A DNA stretch of 64,000 nt from Scedosporium boydii (taxonomy: Eukaryota; Ascomycota; Sordariomycetes; Microascales; Microascaceae): positions 1 through 64,000 of the forward strand of contig NJFT01000105.1 of the NCBI GenBank assembly GCA_002221725.1. The letters run 5' to 3'. The notes beneath the pieces are model-generated. The model was not told the DNA's origin and made no database searches. It saw nothing but the letters and a program-made list of their open reading frames with translations. The translations under genes and the position numbers were made by a program. Below, one piece after another: positions 1-12,100 of this stretch. Position 1 is the first letter of the stretch, and each line of letters starts with the position of its first letter.

Positions 1-480
1 GAAAAAAAAAAAAAAAAAAAAAAAAAAAAGGACAAAAGAAAAAAGGGGAGGAAAAAAAGCGACCAAAGTTATATACACCATCCCTTAGCTCCTTTTTTAT
101 TTGAATTCCTCCTCACACACCCTCCTCCCCTTGAGAGAACATTGAACCTGCCATGCTCCTAATTAGCACGGATTATTTTTTTGCCTTTTGGTATGATGGA
201 CCATTCCTTCTCTTCTTTTAAACTGTAAATGCCCCCAGAAAACCCTGCCTTTTTTTATCATGTTTTGGTATAGCAATGAAAAATCAAGAGTAAAAAGAGA
301 CAGCAAAGAAAAAGCCGTCAGAGTAAAAAAAAAGCTGGCAAAGCTATACCGAGATGGAGGCGACGATCTTCTCGCCTCTTGTCCTAAATCTCTCGGCTTC
401 GGGCGAAAAACCACCTCCCCGTCACTCGCAGGGTATACCTGGGCATCTCATCGAGGGAACCTGCCCGCCATCCGCTCCTT
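1..480. other. 3' flank of the carrier gene; no gene seen
   Basis: The window opens with a run of about 28 A (positions 2-29), followed by A/T-rich DNA up to the carrier stop codon. Short open frames on both strands have no recognisable domain and no consistent codon bias. It most likely holds the 3' UTR and terminator region of the carrier gene, which is read on the minus strand. Confidence 0.5.
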
Positions 481-3400
481 CTAGTCAAGGCCTAGCACGC
501 GCTTCGACTTCTCGTACACCATCCAAGTGATGCTAAGAGCCGGTGCCACCTTGAGCAGATTGGGCGTCAGTCCCTTGTACAAGCCGCGGTAACCCTCCCT
601 CTGCACCGTCTTGCGAGCCACGTCCACGATGCCCGTGTACGTCTCCTTGTGCATCGCCGTGCCCTGCGTCTGCAACCGCGTGCGGAGGACGTTGAGGGGG
701 TACACGATGCTGGCTCCGAACGCGCCCGAGCTGGCCCCGATCATGCCCGTTACGAGGTTGCCCATAACCACGTCGTCCGGGTGCGTGTCAGTCTTGCGAC
801 CCTTGTACTTTTTGTAGCTAGTCTTGAGGAACTCGAACGTGCCCATGTCGATTGCGCTGTAGGGGAACATGCCCACGAGGCCCATGGTGACGCCGCGGTA
901 GGCTGCTCGGACACCGCCGTCTGCAAACATCTTCCTCGCCGTTTGAATTACGAGCGCGTTTCCTTTGAGGCCGTCTTTTGTCGTCTCGCATTGGAGTCTA
1001 CGCGAATGAGGCCCTGGTTAGCTTGAAGACCGAGAAAATAAAGAGCGTCTTGGAGTCATAAGGTCGAGAACTTTACTGTCATCGCGAGACTTACCGAAAC
1101 TTGAGCGTGTCGACGGGGTATACGCAGAATCTACCCATAAAAGTCAGCGTCATAGACCTAGACTGGACCCTAGCCCAACCATTGCGGGTCTCACATACTG
1201 TGCAATCATTCCAGCAACACCGCCCGCCGCAAACTTGGAATAGGCCGAGATGTTCCTCGGGTCGCTATGGCCTTCAAAGGACGCCATTGCTCGTTTCGCA
1301 GCTTCGTACGACCCAAACTGTGTCTCATTAGCAAACACCACGTCCAGGGATGCGTCCAGCACACTAAGTCCTCGCATACCTTGATAGCCGTTTCCGGCAT
1401 GATTTTGATGACGTTGAGTCCATTGCCTGTCGCACGAAGTCAGCTAAAGCCACTCACTCGGTCGTAGACAAAGCAGGAAAGGAAACGTTAGGAGGGGAAC
1501 CAAACAACACCAACTTACCGGCAAAGAAAGTTCGCGCCCCACCGGCCATCCACAGCTCCCTGATCGCCCCACGGAAAGGGCTCACCGCATGGCCAAGCGC
1601 CTTGAAGAGCTGTCCACTCTTCAGAGCCCCCACTGTGTCATGAAGAGTGTTTGTCTTGCTCGTATTGACCAAGAGGTAGACCTTGAGTCGGTCTAGCGGT
1701 GCCGTGGCAGTTCTCGAGACACCTCCGGCAATGGCACCCGCGACGAAGTAACCTGGATCGGGTACAAAATCTGTCAGTTTCCACAGGCTCTTCTGCGGCA
1801 CCTGTTTCTCGTGGTAGTGGTGAGCCACGGCAGCGACGTTCTGGGCCGATTTCCGCGCAGTAGCGCTTGTGGCGAGCAATAGCTCTCCTTCAACGGCTTC
1901 CTCATCGAGGCCATCCCCCGCTGTGCTGGTAGTGCCATTGCCGCTTGGTGTCTCGGCCGTCCCTGCAGCACCTAATCTGCTAGAAGGTTTTAAAAGTACA
2001 TCGGAAGAAACTGAAGAAGTAGACATGGAAGAAGACGAAGTTGAAGAAGGAGAGGATGATGACAATGATGAGGATCGTGATCGCGTCGAAATAGTGGTAG
2101 AAGATGATGACTCGCTCTGGGTCTCTACAGCCGTGGATGCAGCAGAAGTGGAAGCAGCCTGCTCCGCCTGACCAGCCGCCGATTCTCTTTGCTGGTCAGG
2201 GCCCTCTTCGAGGAGAGACTGCATGTTTTTCCGTTTCCTCCTCTCCGCCTCGGGCTGAAGCATTCGAATGATGGAGCCAAAAAGGATGTACAAAAGGGAG
2301 CGGCTCGTACCTAAACCCTCAAGAGTCTCGTCACTAACGAGGGAATCTCCTTCGGACGTTAGTGAATAGAATGATAATATCGCATGGAGTGTTTCATCGG
2401 TGTTGTATGCTGGCATAAAAAGAAGAAAATCGCTGTTCAATGATGATCCAGTTAGCGAAACTGATGCAATTGTTGAAAGGGTGTGAAGGTAGGATGGATA
2501 GTTGGAGGATTGATGCAAGATGAGAAAGAAGTGAAGTGATTCCCACGTTTTGTGAAGAATAAAGTTAAGATGGTGGTGGTGAAAGAAGAGAGGGAAAATG
2601 AGGTGGGCGCCGTGCTGCTAAAAGCATATGGGAAGCTGCGATGAGGCTTCACAAGATGCCAGTCGATCTGCCCCAAAGCTCCGTCACAATACAATCAGGC
2701 TAGCTGATACCTCTGTTCAGGTACAAAGTCTCGGATAGAGCATCAGTACTGACTGAAATACTCCCGCTCGACTCGAGCTTTATCCCCAGCTTTGATGCCG
2801 GCTAGCTCGACCTCCATCTCCCTCAAGGTATAGTTTCCATACGGACACACAAAGCACACAACACACACACACATACATGAAACATCCACTTACCGCCATT
2901 CTTCAAAGCTGATGAAACCGTCTTTATTCGCATCGATATCCCTGAAAAACATGTCCAGCCGCCGCATGGGCAACACCACACCGGCCCGACGACAAGCTTC
3001 CTGAAGCTCCTTCCTATCAAGCTTGCCATCGTTGTTCGTATTGATAGATCGAAAGATGTAGAGCAACGGGCCCTCGGCTTGATCCACGAACGTGTGGAAT
3101 TCTACCGTAACAGGTCAGCTACCGGAACCATACCCAGCCAGCCTATGATATAACAACCAAAAAGATGTAGGCCTCCCTACCTTCGTATTGAATCTTGCCA
3201 TCGCCATTGGTATCTGCCGTGTCCATAATCTTCTGCAACATGCGATCCGCATTCGCCAGAGCTACACATCAATCGCAATCCAAGGGTTAGTTATATATGC
3301 TTACGCGCAAACCTCCCTGTGAAGCGCGACTTATTTCCGCGCAACCAATGGGAGCTTCAAACAAAAATTCGGCGCATATATCTTACGATGATCGATCCTC

Positions 3401-3549
3401 CTCAATCCCTTCTGCAATGCCTTGAGGTCGAGAGCTGGAGCATTGCTCGGGTTAAGCCTGCTCCATAGCTCCTCTATGCGCTTATCGCGTTCATTCTGGC
3501 TCTCGCGGAGCTCTTTCCGAAGCTCCGTAACCAGATCCGACCTCTTCAT
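481..3549 (-). CDS. SAL1: Calcium-dependent mitochondrial ATP-Mg/phosphate carrier (SAL1/SCaMC type)
   Basis: Inner-membrane carrier of the SCaMC family, which exchanges ATP-Mg for phosphate under Ca2+ control. Eight exons join in frame: 3549-3387, 3261-3181, 3101-2894, 2432-1519, 1426-1380, 1317-1199, 1130-1095, 997-481 (694 aa). The N-terminal third has three readable EF-hand loops (DTNGDGKIQYEE, NTNNDGKLDRKE, DANKDGFISFEE). A Ser-rich low-complexity linker of about 120 residues follows, then a carrier domain with three repeats; signatures PLDRLK, YPVDTLKFR and YPLNVLRTRLQ are visible. The Ser-rich insert is longer than I expect in the family. The start at 3549 is the first ATG in frame with the EF-hand region. 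Another ATG at 3649 opens a 20-codon frame out of register, so the true N terminus may be longer. The 461-nt intron 3 is unusually long for this locus. Confidence 0.88.
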
Positions 3550-4468
3550 CTTCGCCGCGATTGGACGTTTACGGACGCCACCGCAGTCACCTAGAGCTGG
3601 TAGATAGGCCTGACGACTGAGGTGCCGGTCGAGTGGCACTACTACTCATGGTCTTGAGGTTTTCTCTTTGTTTTTTTCGGTTAAGCTTTAAGGTTCGGCA
3701 TTCTGGATTTTTTTTTCGCGGGCCGATCGGTTTATGATTTCTCTAGTTTCGACGTCACGGGGGAGGGAAGAGCGGACGCGGAGCGAAAGGGTAGGCGTGG
3801 TGGGGACTGTCAGTGTTCGCCGTTACACATCCCAATGCATGGTTCGATTCGAGGATGGCCCGGATTGAAGAGAGGCTTGCCGGTGATCGTGGTCTTGCTG
3901 ATAGTCCAACCATGATGGTTATGAAGTAATTGAGATGAAAGTTCCGCCTTCCGCATGAGCCCCAGCGTTACTTGTTACTTCTTACTGGCTCTTTGCGGGA
4001 CCCTGCCAAAACGAAAAGGCCAGGATATGACGAATCAGACAGCCGAATCTGCCCCGCCTATAGCCGTAGTAGCCAATCAGAAGGCCGGGATAGTGAGGTT
4101 CAGTCAAGGGATGTCTCAAAGCCGCTCCTGGGTTGAATGACCAATCCCGGTCACAAGCAAGTCCCACGGAATGTCACCTCTTGATTGCCCCATGTGCTAT
4201 TTGCACCAGCCACCAGCCACAATCTGTCGCCACATTTTGATACCAACCACCAGCATCGATATCGATATCGATATCGACCTACTCCGATCAACGGCATCGA
4301 CCTGCAACGTCTCCTTAGCTTTTCTTATGTACACTCGAGCTGGCAATCGGTGTGTTTTCATCTACCCAACTTCCTTTCGATTACCGGAAATACTCCCAAC
4401 CGGTCGAGTGGGCACCGAATCTTGTGCCGTCAGCCAAGCTTCGCTCTGCCCAGCCCGCCACTCCCACG
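3550..4468. promoter_or_regulatory. Divergent intergenic region between the carrier and cyclin C
   Basis: About 0.9 kb separates the two divergent start codons, so it should hold both promoters. A short ATCGAT tandem run lies at 4255-4277, about 190 bases before the cyclin C start. No convincing open frame is seen. Confidence 0.45.
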
Positions 4469-5523
4469 ATGTCGGCAAACTACTGGGTGTCTACCCACCA
4501 TAACCACTGGGTCTTCACCAAGGAGCAGCTGGCGGCCATGCGCCAGAAGCTAGAGAGGGAAAATGCCGAACTCGTCCAAATGTTCACGCTGCCAGAACCC
4601 CGACATCTCTACATATACTTTAACCAACGTGAGCAAACCTGCCGTCGCCGGTCTCCAATCCACCTTGTACCCATACTAACCGGAGTCTCTCTCTTCTCCT
4701 TTCAGAAATCAGTCGCCTAAGCAAGCGCCTCAAGATCCGCCAACAAGCCATAGCAACAGCTCAAGTATACATCAAGCGCTTCTACACACGAGTCGAAATC
4801 CGCCGAACGAACCCCTACCTCGTCATCGCCACCGCCGTCTACCTCGCCTGCAAGCTCGAAGAATGCCCCCAACACATCCGCCTAATCGTCAGCGAGGCCC
4901 GATCCCTCTGGCAGGACTTTATATCCCTCGACACGTCCAAACTCGGCGAGTGCGAGTTCTTCCTCATCTCCGAGATGAGCTCCCAGCTCATCGTCCACCA
5001 ACCGTACCGCACTCTCACGTCGCTGCAGACGGATCTTCGCATCTCGAACGAGGACTTTGCGCTCGCGTGGAGCATCATCAACGACCACTACATGACCGAT
5101 TTACCGCTTTTATACGCGCCGCATACTATCGCCTTGACGGCTATTCTGCTCGCGCTCGTGCTGAGACCTAATACGTCGGCGCCGGGCGGTCAGTTACCCT
5201 CCTCGGGAATGAATAGCCCACTGACGCCCGGAGCGCCGCCGAGCGCTGCTGCTGCTACTGCCGCCGCGGCCGCTGCGTTGGCGCAGGCGCAGAACCGGGG
5301 TATGACGCCGACGGGCTCGGACAAGGAGAAGCCCATGGAGGCCAAGGTTGGGAGGGTTCAGAGATTCGTCGTGTGGTTGGCGGATAGTGATGTGGATATT
5401 GCGGCGATGGTGGACTGCACGCAGGAGATTATTTCGTTTTATAATGCGCAGGAGCAGTATATCGATAAGCTTACCCGCGAGCAGATCAGCCGGTTCGTCA
5501 AGGCCAGGGGGTTGGACAAGTGA
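4469..5523 (+). CDS. ssn8: Cyclin C, RNA polymerase II Mediator kinase-module subunit (Ssn8/Srb11)
   Basis: Cyclin partner of the Cdk8-type kinase Ssn3 in the Mediator kinase module, acting in the nucleus on transcription. Exons 4469-4628 and 4706-5523 join across a 77-nt intron with donor GTGAGC and acceptor TTTCAG (325 aa). The N terminus MSANYWVSTHHNHWVF is typical of cyclin C. The first cyclin box follows (YIKRFYTRVEIRRTNPYLV, then CKLEECPQHIR), and then the second box. An Ala/Gln-rich insert (nucleotides 5185-5310) interrupts the C-terminal part; such low-complexity inserts are common in filamentous fungal orthologues. The start is the first ATG and needs no upstream exon. Confidence 0.93.
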
Positions 5524-7416
5524 GTGTTGGGGGAGGGCGAAAGAGGGGCTCGTTAGGGGGGCTCGCTGGAGCCGTGCTGTTTTATTCCTTTTTTTCATAT
5601 TGTTACATAAAGCGTTGGCGTTTAGCATGTACGTGAGCATAGCTTTATCATGACGGATACACGAGGGAAACGCGGAAGCGGGAATGGCTATGAGGGTGGA
5701 CATTGGTCTCTGGCGTTATGGATTTGTGTTACTGGGAACATTGAACAGCATTATGCATTACAAGTACATTGGAAAGACGTTAGAACATACTTTCATAAAT
5801 ATACAACACGCTGGCTGGTGAAGAAGCGTTGGTACAACTGCGGGAGCGAGCACATCGGCGCGAAGACAGGCTGACGAGCCACTGGCCTTGATCTTGAAAG
5901 TGTCCTTTACGTCGAGCTTGCAACTTATGGACATATAATCTACGAGAGTAGTATATTATGTCCCGGTCCTCAACCTGTGGTCTTATTGCATGAATCAGTC
6001 ATAGCAGCTACGGCGCCGGTAAGGCTGGCGAGGAGACTCGGACAAATCGAGACGACGATCCCTAAGAAACTAAGCAATGCCTCTCTCCATCAACACTTGT
6101 CCCCCCATAGAAGACTGCTCACTTACTCGAACCTCATCCAATCTCCCCGTTATCCTGTTGCCGGCCTTTTTCTTGTTTAGAAGTTCATCTTCTATCCACT
6201 AAAAAAGACCCTGACTCTTCAATCTACTAGGCTATCCGAATAAATGTCTCAGACCCTTTGACATGACATAGTCCACACCGTCAAGAAGAACCAAGAGCGG
6301 CCACTGGGTACAAGCTTCTGCGTCTGGATAAGACAATGTCTTGCTCGGCCTCTTCATTTCCATGTCCACCCCAGGTTTTGTTTTTAGCGGGACCAAGTCA
6401 TAGACGTGAATGAGGAAAGTGAAGAGAAACTAAGTAAGTTGACTCAGAGGCTAATCACCAGACTCATGCAGAGAACGTCATGTTTCCAGTCCATGGAGGA
6501 GCCTCTCGAATGCAAACGCAGGTTACCATTGAATGAGACATAAAAAAGGTAGTTTCACATTGCGCGCAGTATCGTCGAGCGAATCGACATACTCCGTACT
6601 GAGAAGGCTCTAAACGGAGCCTGCTGAGTGTTAGATCGGATGCGCCGTTGTGTGTCAAATCTAGCCCGGACCCAAGTTGGAGAATCCGATGTCTCCCCAA
6701 AGTCAATTGGTCTCCCTTCAATTTTTACAGATTGAATGACATCAGTTGAAAACATTGCTTGTGGCATACATACGCAGCTTACGAACTGCATGTGCAGGAA
6801 AAGGCACAATAAAGTTGCGTCGGAGACCATCTTCCCCCGATAATTCTCTGCCCGATCCCAGCCCGAAGGAAAAAAGACTCCTTCCGCGCATCAAGCCATA
6901 CCGGAAGAGAAAGGAACGACAAAACGTGCCACGAAGGAAACCGGACGAAAAAAGACGCACGTCACACATTGGGAAAGCTCCGGCAGCTTGGAATGGCAGG
7001 ACGGCAGGTCCGAATTGCTAGATTAGGGCTTCGACGCAGAAGAAGCGCAGGGGCTTTGCTGGGTTTTGCGGGGTCCTTTGAGTGCGTCGCACTCCCCGCC
7101 TGCAGCGCTCTCTGCTTCTGCTCTTCTCGGGCACGGGCGAGGCCGGACGGGAGCCGTCTTGCGGTTTCCAACTTTGGGATAAGGGGCAGGGAGGGATTAG
7201 TTAATCTGGTCCCACGAGATCGAGAAGCGGAGAATTCCGCCACCAGAAAGCAACTGAAAGTGGGAGCTCGTCTTGGGCGAGTCATCGAGGTGAGCTTCTG
7301 CACTATGAAGGTACCTAGGACAGTGCGGAGAAGAAATCCGGGAGTGACACAGTATTTCTCTATTTGCCTGCCCTGTTTCGCGCTATTATCCTCAGGATGG
7401 AGACGCTAGATCCAAC
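5524..7416. other. Intergenic DNA, no gene recognised
   Basis: Downstream of cyclin C. Open frames here are short, overlap on both strands and show no motif. A copy of the recurring GTAC-type near-palindrome (TACTCCGTACT) lies at 6590-6600. The stretch ends at the TA dinucleotide (7417-7418) flanking the transposon. Confidence 0.5.
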
Positions 7417-7418
7417 TA

Positions 7419-7449
7419 AACCTGTACTAGGGGTTTAAATGTTAGCTCG
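7419..7449 (+). repeat. Left terminal inverted repeat of the Tc1/mariner element
   Basis: The 31-nt repeat begins AACCTGTACTAGGGG and is inverted relative to 9156-9186, with six mismatches. The outer flank is TA. Confidence 0.85.
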
Positions 7450-7523
7450 TTACATACTAACTACTTTCAAAAGTAGTATATATACATATATTTACATATA
7501 AAATAAAGCTATAATAAAGGTAT

Positions 7524-8953
7524 CTATACCATTTCCCCATTTATAGTAATTACTTTTGTTAGCCGCTCAATCATGGAATGACTTAATCGCAACAAAAAGT
7601 CATCTGGAATAGCTTCCCAAGCAGCCTCAATCGCAGTACGTAATTCCACCCGATTTAATGCCTGAATATTATATCGATGTTCAATCTAATCCTTCATTAC
7701 AAACCAAACATTTTCAATAGGGTTCAAATCAGGACTATGCGCTGGCTACGGAAGAAGTGGAACTTCCATAGCTTCTAAGGTAGACTTAGTTATCTGTGCT
7801 GTATGGGACCTTGCGTTATCATGTTGAAATATGGAAACATGGGGCTGGTTTGCATGGAGGAATGCCTGTACTAATGGAAGAAAGAAGAAGATGTAATTCT
7901 GGGCTGTAATAGTGCCTTATTCCTTTTCCCAGAAGAAACTAGGCCCCTTTATTGAGCTTGCAAACATCCCTGAAAACATCTAGCCATGTGGCTTCTCATG
8001 AAGAAGAGCCCATGTATATTGATCTTCTGTATCATGGATTGTCACCTATTGCTTCCATAATAGGTCATTTCGTGCCCATGTTTCATCTGAAAAGATAACT
8101 GATTCCCAGTCTTGTGGGTGAGGGCGTAATCGAAGCTATTCTGTTGTAAATCGAATACGTGCTCTTTTATGTGCTGGTGTTAACTTTATCTTCCGCCTTT
8201 GAACTTGCTGCTGATATCCCATGTCATGTAAAGTGTGGGAAAGGGCTGTTTCACTAAAGGAAGAAAGAGGTGCTGGAAGGAGGAAACGTAGGTTAGCTTA
8301 AGGAATATATTGATGCCTGTTATCTTGAAGTAGCTAAGTGCGTAGCTGCTCTTTTTGAGGCGTAGATATCCATCCCTTTCGTTTCTTCCTATTCTTTCGT
8401 TGTAAGGCATGAGCGAGAGCGCACTGTGGCACGGGACTTGCCGTCAGATGACTCAGCTGCGGAGCCTGGTCGGAGCGCGGTCGGAGACAAAAGGCGTTTC
8501 TCGCAGTAGACAAGTCATTCTAAAGGGCAAGTTGAAGTCTTAATTATCAATTGACTTTTGAAAACCATATACTTCTTAGTGACACTGGTCTTTCCTCGAG
8601 CTATATACAGTATATCCTTACATTCGTGGTGTGACTGGGCTAGTGTATGCAGTTTGGACTTGGTGATATGTATGCCCTGTTATATCTGCAATTTGCTGGT
8701 ATGACTAGTTTGCATACCTTTGGAGAGTTTGGATTTTGATTCTTTCATCGCGTGTGAGGTGTTTTTGATGGGGTGGTGTATGGGGTGGTGTTTGCAGTGG
8801 TGTTTGCGGCGGCGTTTGTGGCGGCGCCTGTAGGAGCATTTGTATTGGAATTCTATGTGGAAACTGTTCCATCTTAGCTGGGTTCCATTCCATGATAGAT
8901 TCCATGATAGATCTCATGGGAGATTCCATAGGGGATTTCATGGGGGATTTCAT
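7524..8953 (-). pseudogene. Degenerate Tc1-like DD34E transposase
   Basis: Read from 8953 down to 7524, skipping the nested LTR, one frame encodes the hallmarks of a fungal Tc1 transposase. An N-terminal helix-turn-helix region comes first (LTRDERIKIQTLQRYAN, then YQQIADITGH). A DDE domain follows with FSDETWAR, FQHDNARSHT and SPDLNPIENVW. The last Asp and Glu are 34 residues apart (DD34E). The frame holds nine internal stops, seven TAG and two TAA, and no TGA. That is what CAG, CAA and TGG codons become under CpA-to-TpA mutation, so RIP is the likely cause. The reiterated Met/Pro/Thr-rich stretch at the start (8953-8770) may be leader sequence and not true protein. It is certainly non-functional. 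Confidence 0.88.
8401..8622. repeat. Solo LTR-like insertion nested in the transposase
   Basis: This 222-bp insertion starts TGTAAGG and ends CCTTACA, so it has TG...CA ends and 7-bp inverted termini. It is flanked by direct TTCGT repeats at 8396-8400 and 8623-8627, a 5-bp target duplication. Removing the insertion and one duplication rejoins the transposase frame (SPVTP followed by a basic RKNRKKRKG stretch). Size, termini and duplication fit a solo LTR of a Gypsy/Copia-class retrotransposon. A MITE with 5-bp duplications is the alternative. No internal retroelement sequence is present and the orientation is unknown. Confidence 0.82.
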
Positions 8954-9155
8954 GGAATTTTTATGATGGATTCCATGATGGAATCTCGTGATGTTTTCGG
9001 ATGTTCGATCAGCTTCTAAAGAAAAATTGTTAGTGAGTATAATATTCCCTATTTCGGATGTTTGTATTTGAATAGTATTTCTATATATAAAATACTAGGA
9101 AAAATACTTATTTAGTACTTTACAAGAGTTGGGTGGGGCGGTGGCGTTGATTTCT

Positions 9156-9186
9156 CGTACTAACATTTAAAACCCTGGGATAGGTT
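9156..9186 (-). repeat. Right terminal inverted repeat of the Tc1/mariner element
   Basis: Reverse complement partner of 7419-7449, reading AACCTATCCCAGGG inward from the right end. It is followed by TA and then GATCCA. Confidence 0.85.
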
Positions 9187-9188
9187 TA

Positions 9189-12100
9189 GATCCATCTGGT
9201 CCATGCGAGGAGGAAAAAAAGTGACATGGTTCCATGCCTCCATCGCTCGAGAAGCATTGATGTCACTCCACAGTGTCCCGAATTTGGTCTCCCTCTTCCG
9301 CTCCTATTTCGTCATCGGTGGGATCGTGACCTCTTCCTGGTCTTTTCAGCTTCGTGTGCCCTTGCTCAGCCTTTCGCACAAAACGGTTGAACGTTCCTTT
9401 TTCTCTGTCCTCGTGCCTCGGAGATACCCCGCGCAAGCCGGTCTCAATTGCTAGGCTTTGAGAACCTGCTGGGAATTGGATTTCCATGCCCCTTGCGTCG
9501 GCTGGGAAAGGTGTGGTCAATGACTGCCATAAACCCCCCACCTAGTGAGACGACTTGCGAACAGCCGAAAGTTTAAGATGTGGCGTAGGCCATTGCGACT
9601 GCGCTCAACAGGTACAATCGCAGATTGATATTGATAGTCGTCGCTAAGTGAGAAAGTATTGATTGACCACGCAGCAGAAATTCGAGCACTGTACGCAGGT
9701 AAACTACGTACTTTCACGCAGTGAGTGCTTCTAGTGTCACTCGCCAAGTCGCTAATACCGATCCCGTCATGATGGATTGATATTCCCATCGCTTCTCCTT
9801 CCACAGCCAGCACTGAGCCCACGTTCAAATTTGGCATCCACCAAAACCGCAAATTCGCCCGGCATCATAGGGCATACCCGTCTCTGCCATTTGATCAATG
9901 TCACCCACCAACGGCCTTTAAAATTATCCAACACTGAGCTAATCTAAATGGCACTGCAGCAGGCTAGCGGACGCTGCACCAATTGTTGAGAGGGACTTAT
10001 AATTATCACGAAAAGAAAAGTTTTTCCTTGGAGAAGGGTTGCATCCCACTATGCGGTGAGCACCGCCTAAAAATTGAATTGCCCACATTTTTTATGTTTT
10101 ATTCGAAGGGCTGCACAAAGAGCGGTGTGGTGGGCAGTGCTGCCCAACAGGGTATCTTGCCCCCCCCTCTTCGATCAAGAGATGCACCAAGATAAGGAGC
10201 AAAAAGCCGGTGTGGAGTCAATTTGGGGGACAGATGGGAGGCGGTTTTGCATGATTGGTACAGGGGAATTGGACTGCAACAGAAAAGAAGCGGCGGGAGG
10301 GTTGTACGGCAGGAAAATCCACTTGTAGATTAGAACCATCCTAGATGCGACGTGAGAGGCGAGAAGGGAAGTTCGCGTGTCGCGTTAATGGAGGGAGGTC
10401 ATCCTAAGATTACGACATTTCCATATTCTGGAAAGAGATCACCGTTTGAGAAAGGATGTGCGAGGGAGAAAGGGGCTGAGGGAGGGAAGAGGGATTCAAT
10501 CCATCGCTCAACCTCCCCACGATCTCGGGCACCATCGTTTGAATGAGGGGTAATTCTGTCCACGGCGAATGAGTTCAAGAGTTGCCCCTCCTCTCCCCTT
10601 CCTCCGGACTAGTGTGGTCCTTGTCTGTTCCATCAATGCCTCCACCCCCAGCCTCAAATGAGAGGGAACCTCACTGAGGCTGGGCTTCAAGTGCCGGGGA
10701 CACCACACTTTACCGCCACGAGACAAGAATATTCAACGAGTTTGCGGATTTGCTGGCTGAAATCCATTCTTGGCAAAAATAAACACTGCAAAATGCAACA
10801 GGAGTAAAACAGGAAGCTGCAAGCTTCCTTCGCCTAATGGAGGGAGGGAATCTGACAGCATGAACCGATCCCATTGAGCGTTAAACAAGAAAACCAAAAC
10901 CCGCCCCTCCAATCCTGCCACCTTCAAGGTGTCCCAAAGATGCCGTCATTGGCGCCGTGGGAGCCCAACCACCTTTGTCCCAGGGCGCTGTTTGGCTGGG
11001 AAAATTAGGACGAAGGAAGCGGCTAGGTAGGTTATTTGCGATTCGCATGCCATGTGCACTACAGCAGAGGAATTGGCTGTCGTCGCATGCGAACCCTTGG
11101 CCTAAAATAGCAACTCCCCCAATCCGCGGGCCAGGAGATCTGGCCGGATGTTGACGAAACAAGCCTTCGGAGGGAGATACAGGGCGAATAGCAAACGAGT
11201 TTAAAAGTTTCGTCGAGAAGGTTTGAGATAGATGAGGATCTGTGGCGTGGCGCATAAATCGACCTCGAGATCCCCCGTGGTACGTACGCTTGAATGTTTG
11301 CTGACAGCCTGGGAATCTAGTCAAGCTGGTTAAAGCCGGGCTATTGGCCTCTATTCATTCTTGGGCTTCTTCAACAATCGAGCCCATAAAGAGGACAGTA
11401 TGGGGAATTTAGAGCTGGCTGGATGGATAGGATGAAATAATTCCACGTGCGAGGGAAGATGGGGATGGTACAAGTAATCCCTTTCTGTGTTTGAAGTCTC
11501 CTTCTCGCCTGTTGACGATGTATGCGTACGGCCGAGTTGATGATACACTTAGCCGAAGGCGAATGGGACGGCAAATCCAACAAACTCTGGATGTACCTGT
11601 ATGCCCATCGTAGAGACACTTTTTTAATGGCTTCGAGGACGAAGCAGCTACTGCTTACGGCGGAGATGCGAACTCGGGTGTCTTTGTTGGGAAAATGGGC
11701 TGATAATCTAACCTCCCCGAGAAACTCGCCCAATTTTCCATGTGTCTTTCACGATCCAAGGTTCGCTTCTTCTACAAAGGAAAGCCCAAAAGGAAACACT
11801 GTAACAGAGCCTGCATGCTGTCGTCTTGTTTTGACCTTGGAAACCGGAACCCGAAAGAGAACCTGCGCATCCGCCATCATCAAACATCCACGCTACGAAG
11901 TACCTGGTTTGACGTTAGCGATGATGGGGGTGGTCGGAGATCTGGGTTATCCGCCCAGCATTCTTCACCAGGTCTGTCCTCCGACCCAGCCAGGGCCTGG
12001 CCATTATAGCGGAGTGAGTTAGCGTTAATCTGACAGGGAACTTTGAGCTGCGAGGTTCCATTTTTGGTCACGGCTACAGGAGGTACCAAAAGCAGGGTCC

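Larger units (their letters stand above)
7419..9186 (-). mobile_element. Tc1/mariner-type DNA transposon, inactivated
   Basis: Terminal inverted repeats at 7419-7449 and 9156-9186 match at 25 of 31 positions, both starting AACCT outward-in. Each is flanked by TA (7417-7418 and 9187-9188), the target duplication expected of this superfamily. The interior carries one degenerate transposase frame on the minus strand. Total length is 1768 bp, or 1541 bp once the nested 222-bp LTR and one 5-bp duplication are discounted, a normal size for a Tc1-like element. The sequence is A/T-rich relative to the neighbouring genes. Confidence 0.9.

Noticed and set aside
1869..2171. Acidic plus-strand frame opposite the carrier gene
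   Set aside because: It is the complement of the Ser-rich linker of the carrier and has no independent support.
8705..8953. Met/Ser/Pro- and Thr/Pro-repeat peptide as a separate gene
   Set aside because: It is the start of the transposase remnant plus a short tandem repeat in its leader, ending at a RIP-type stop.
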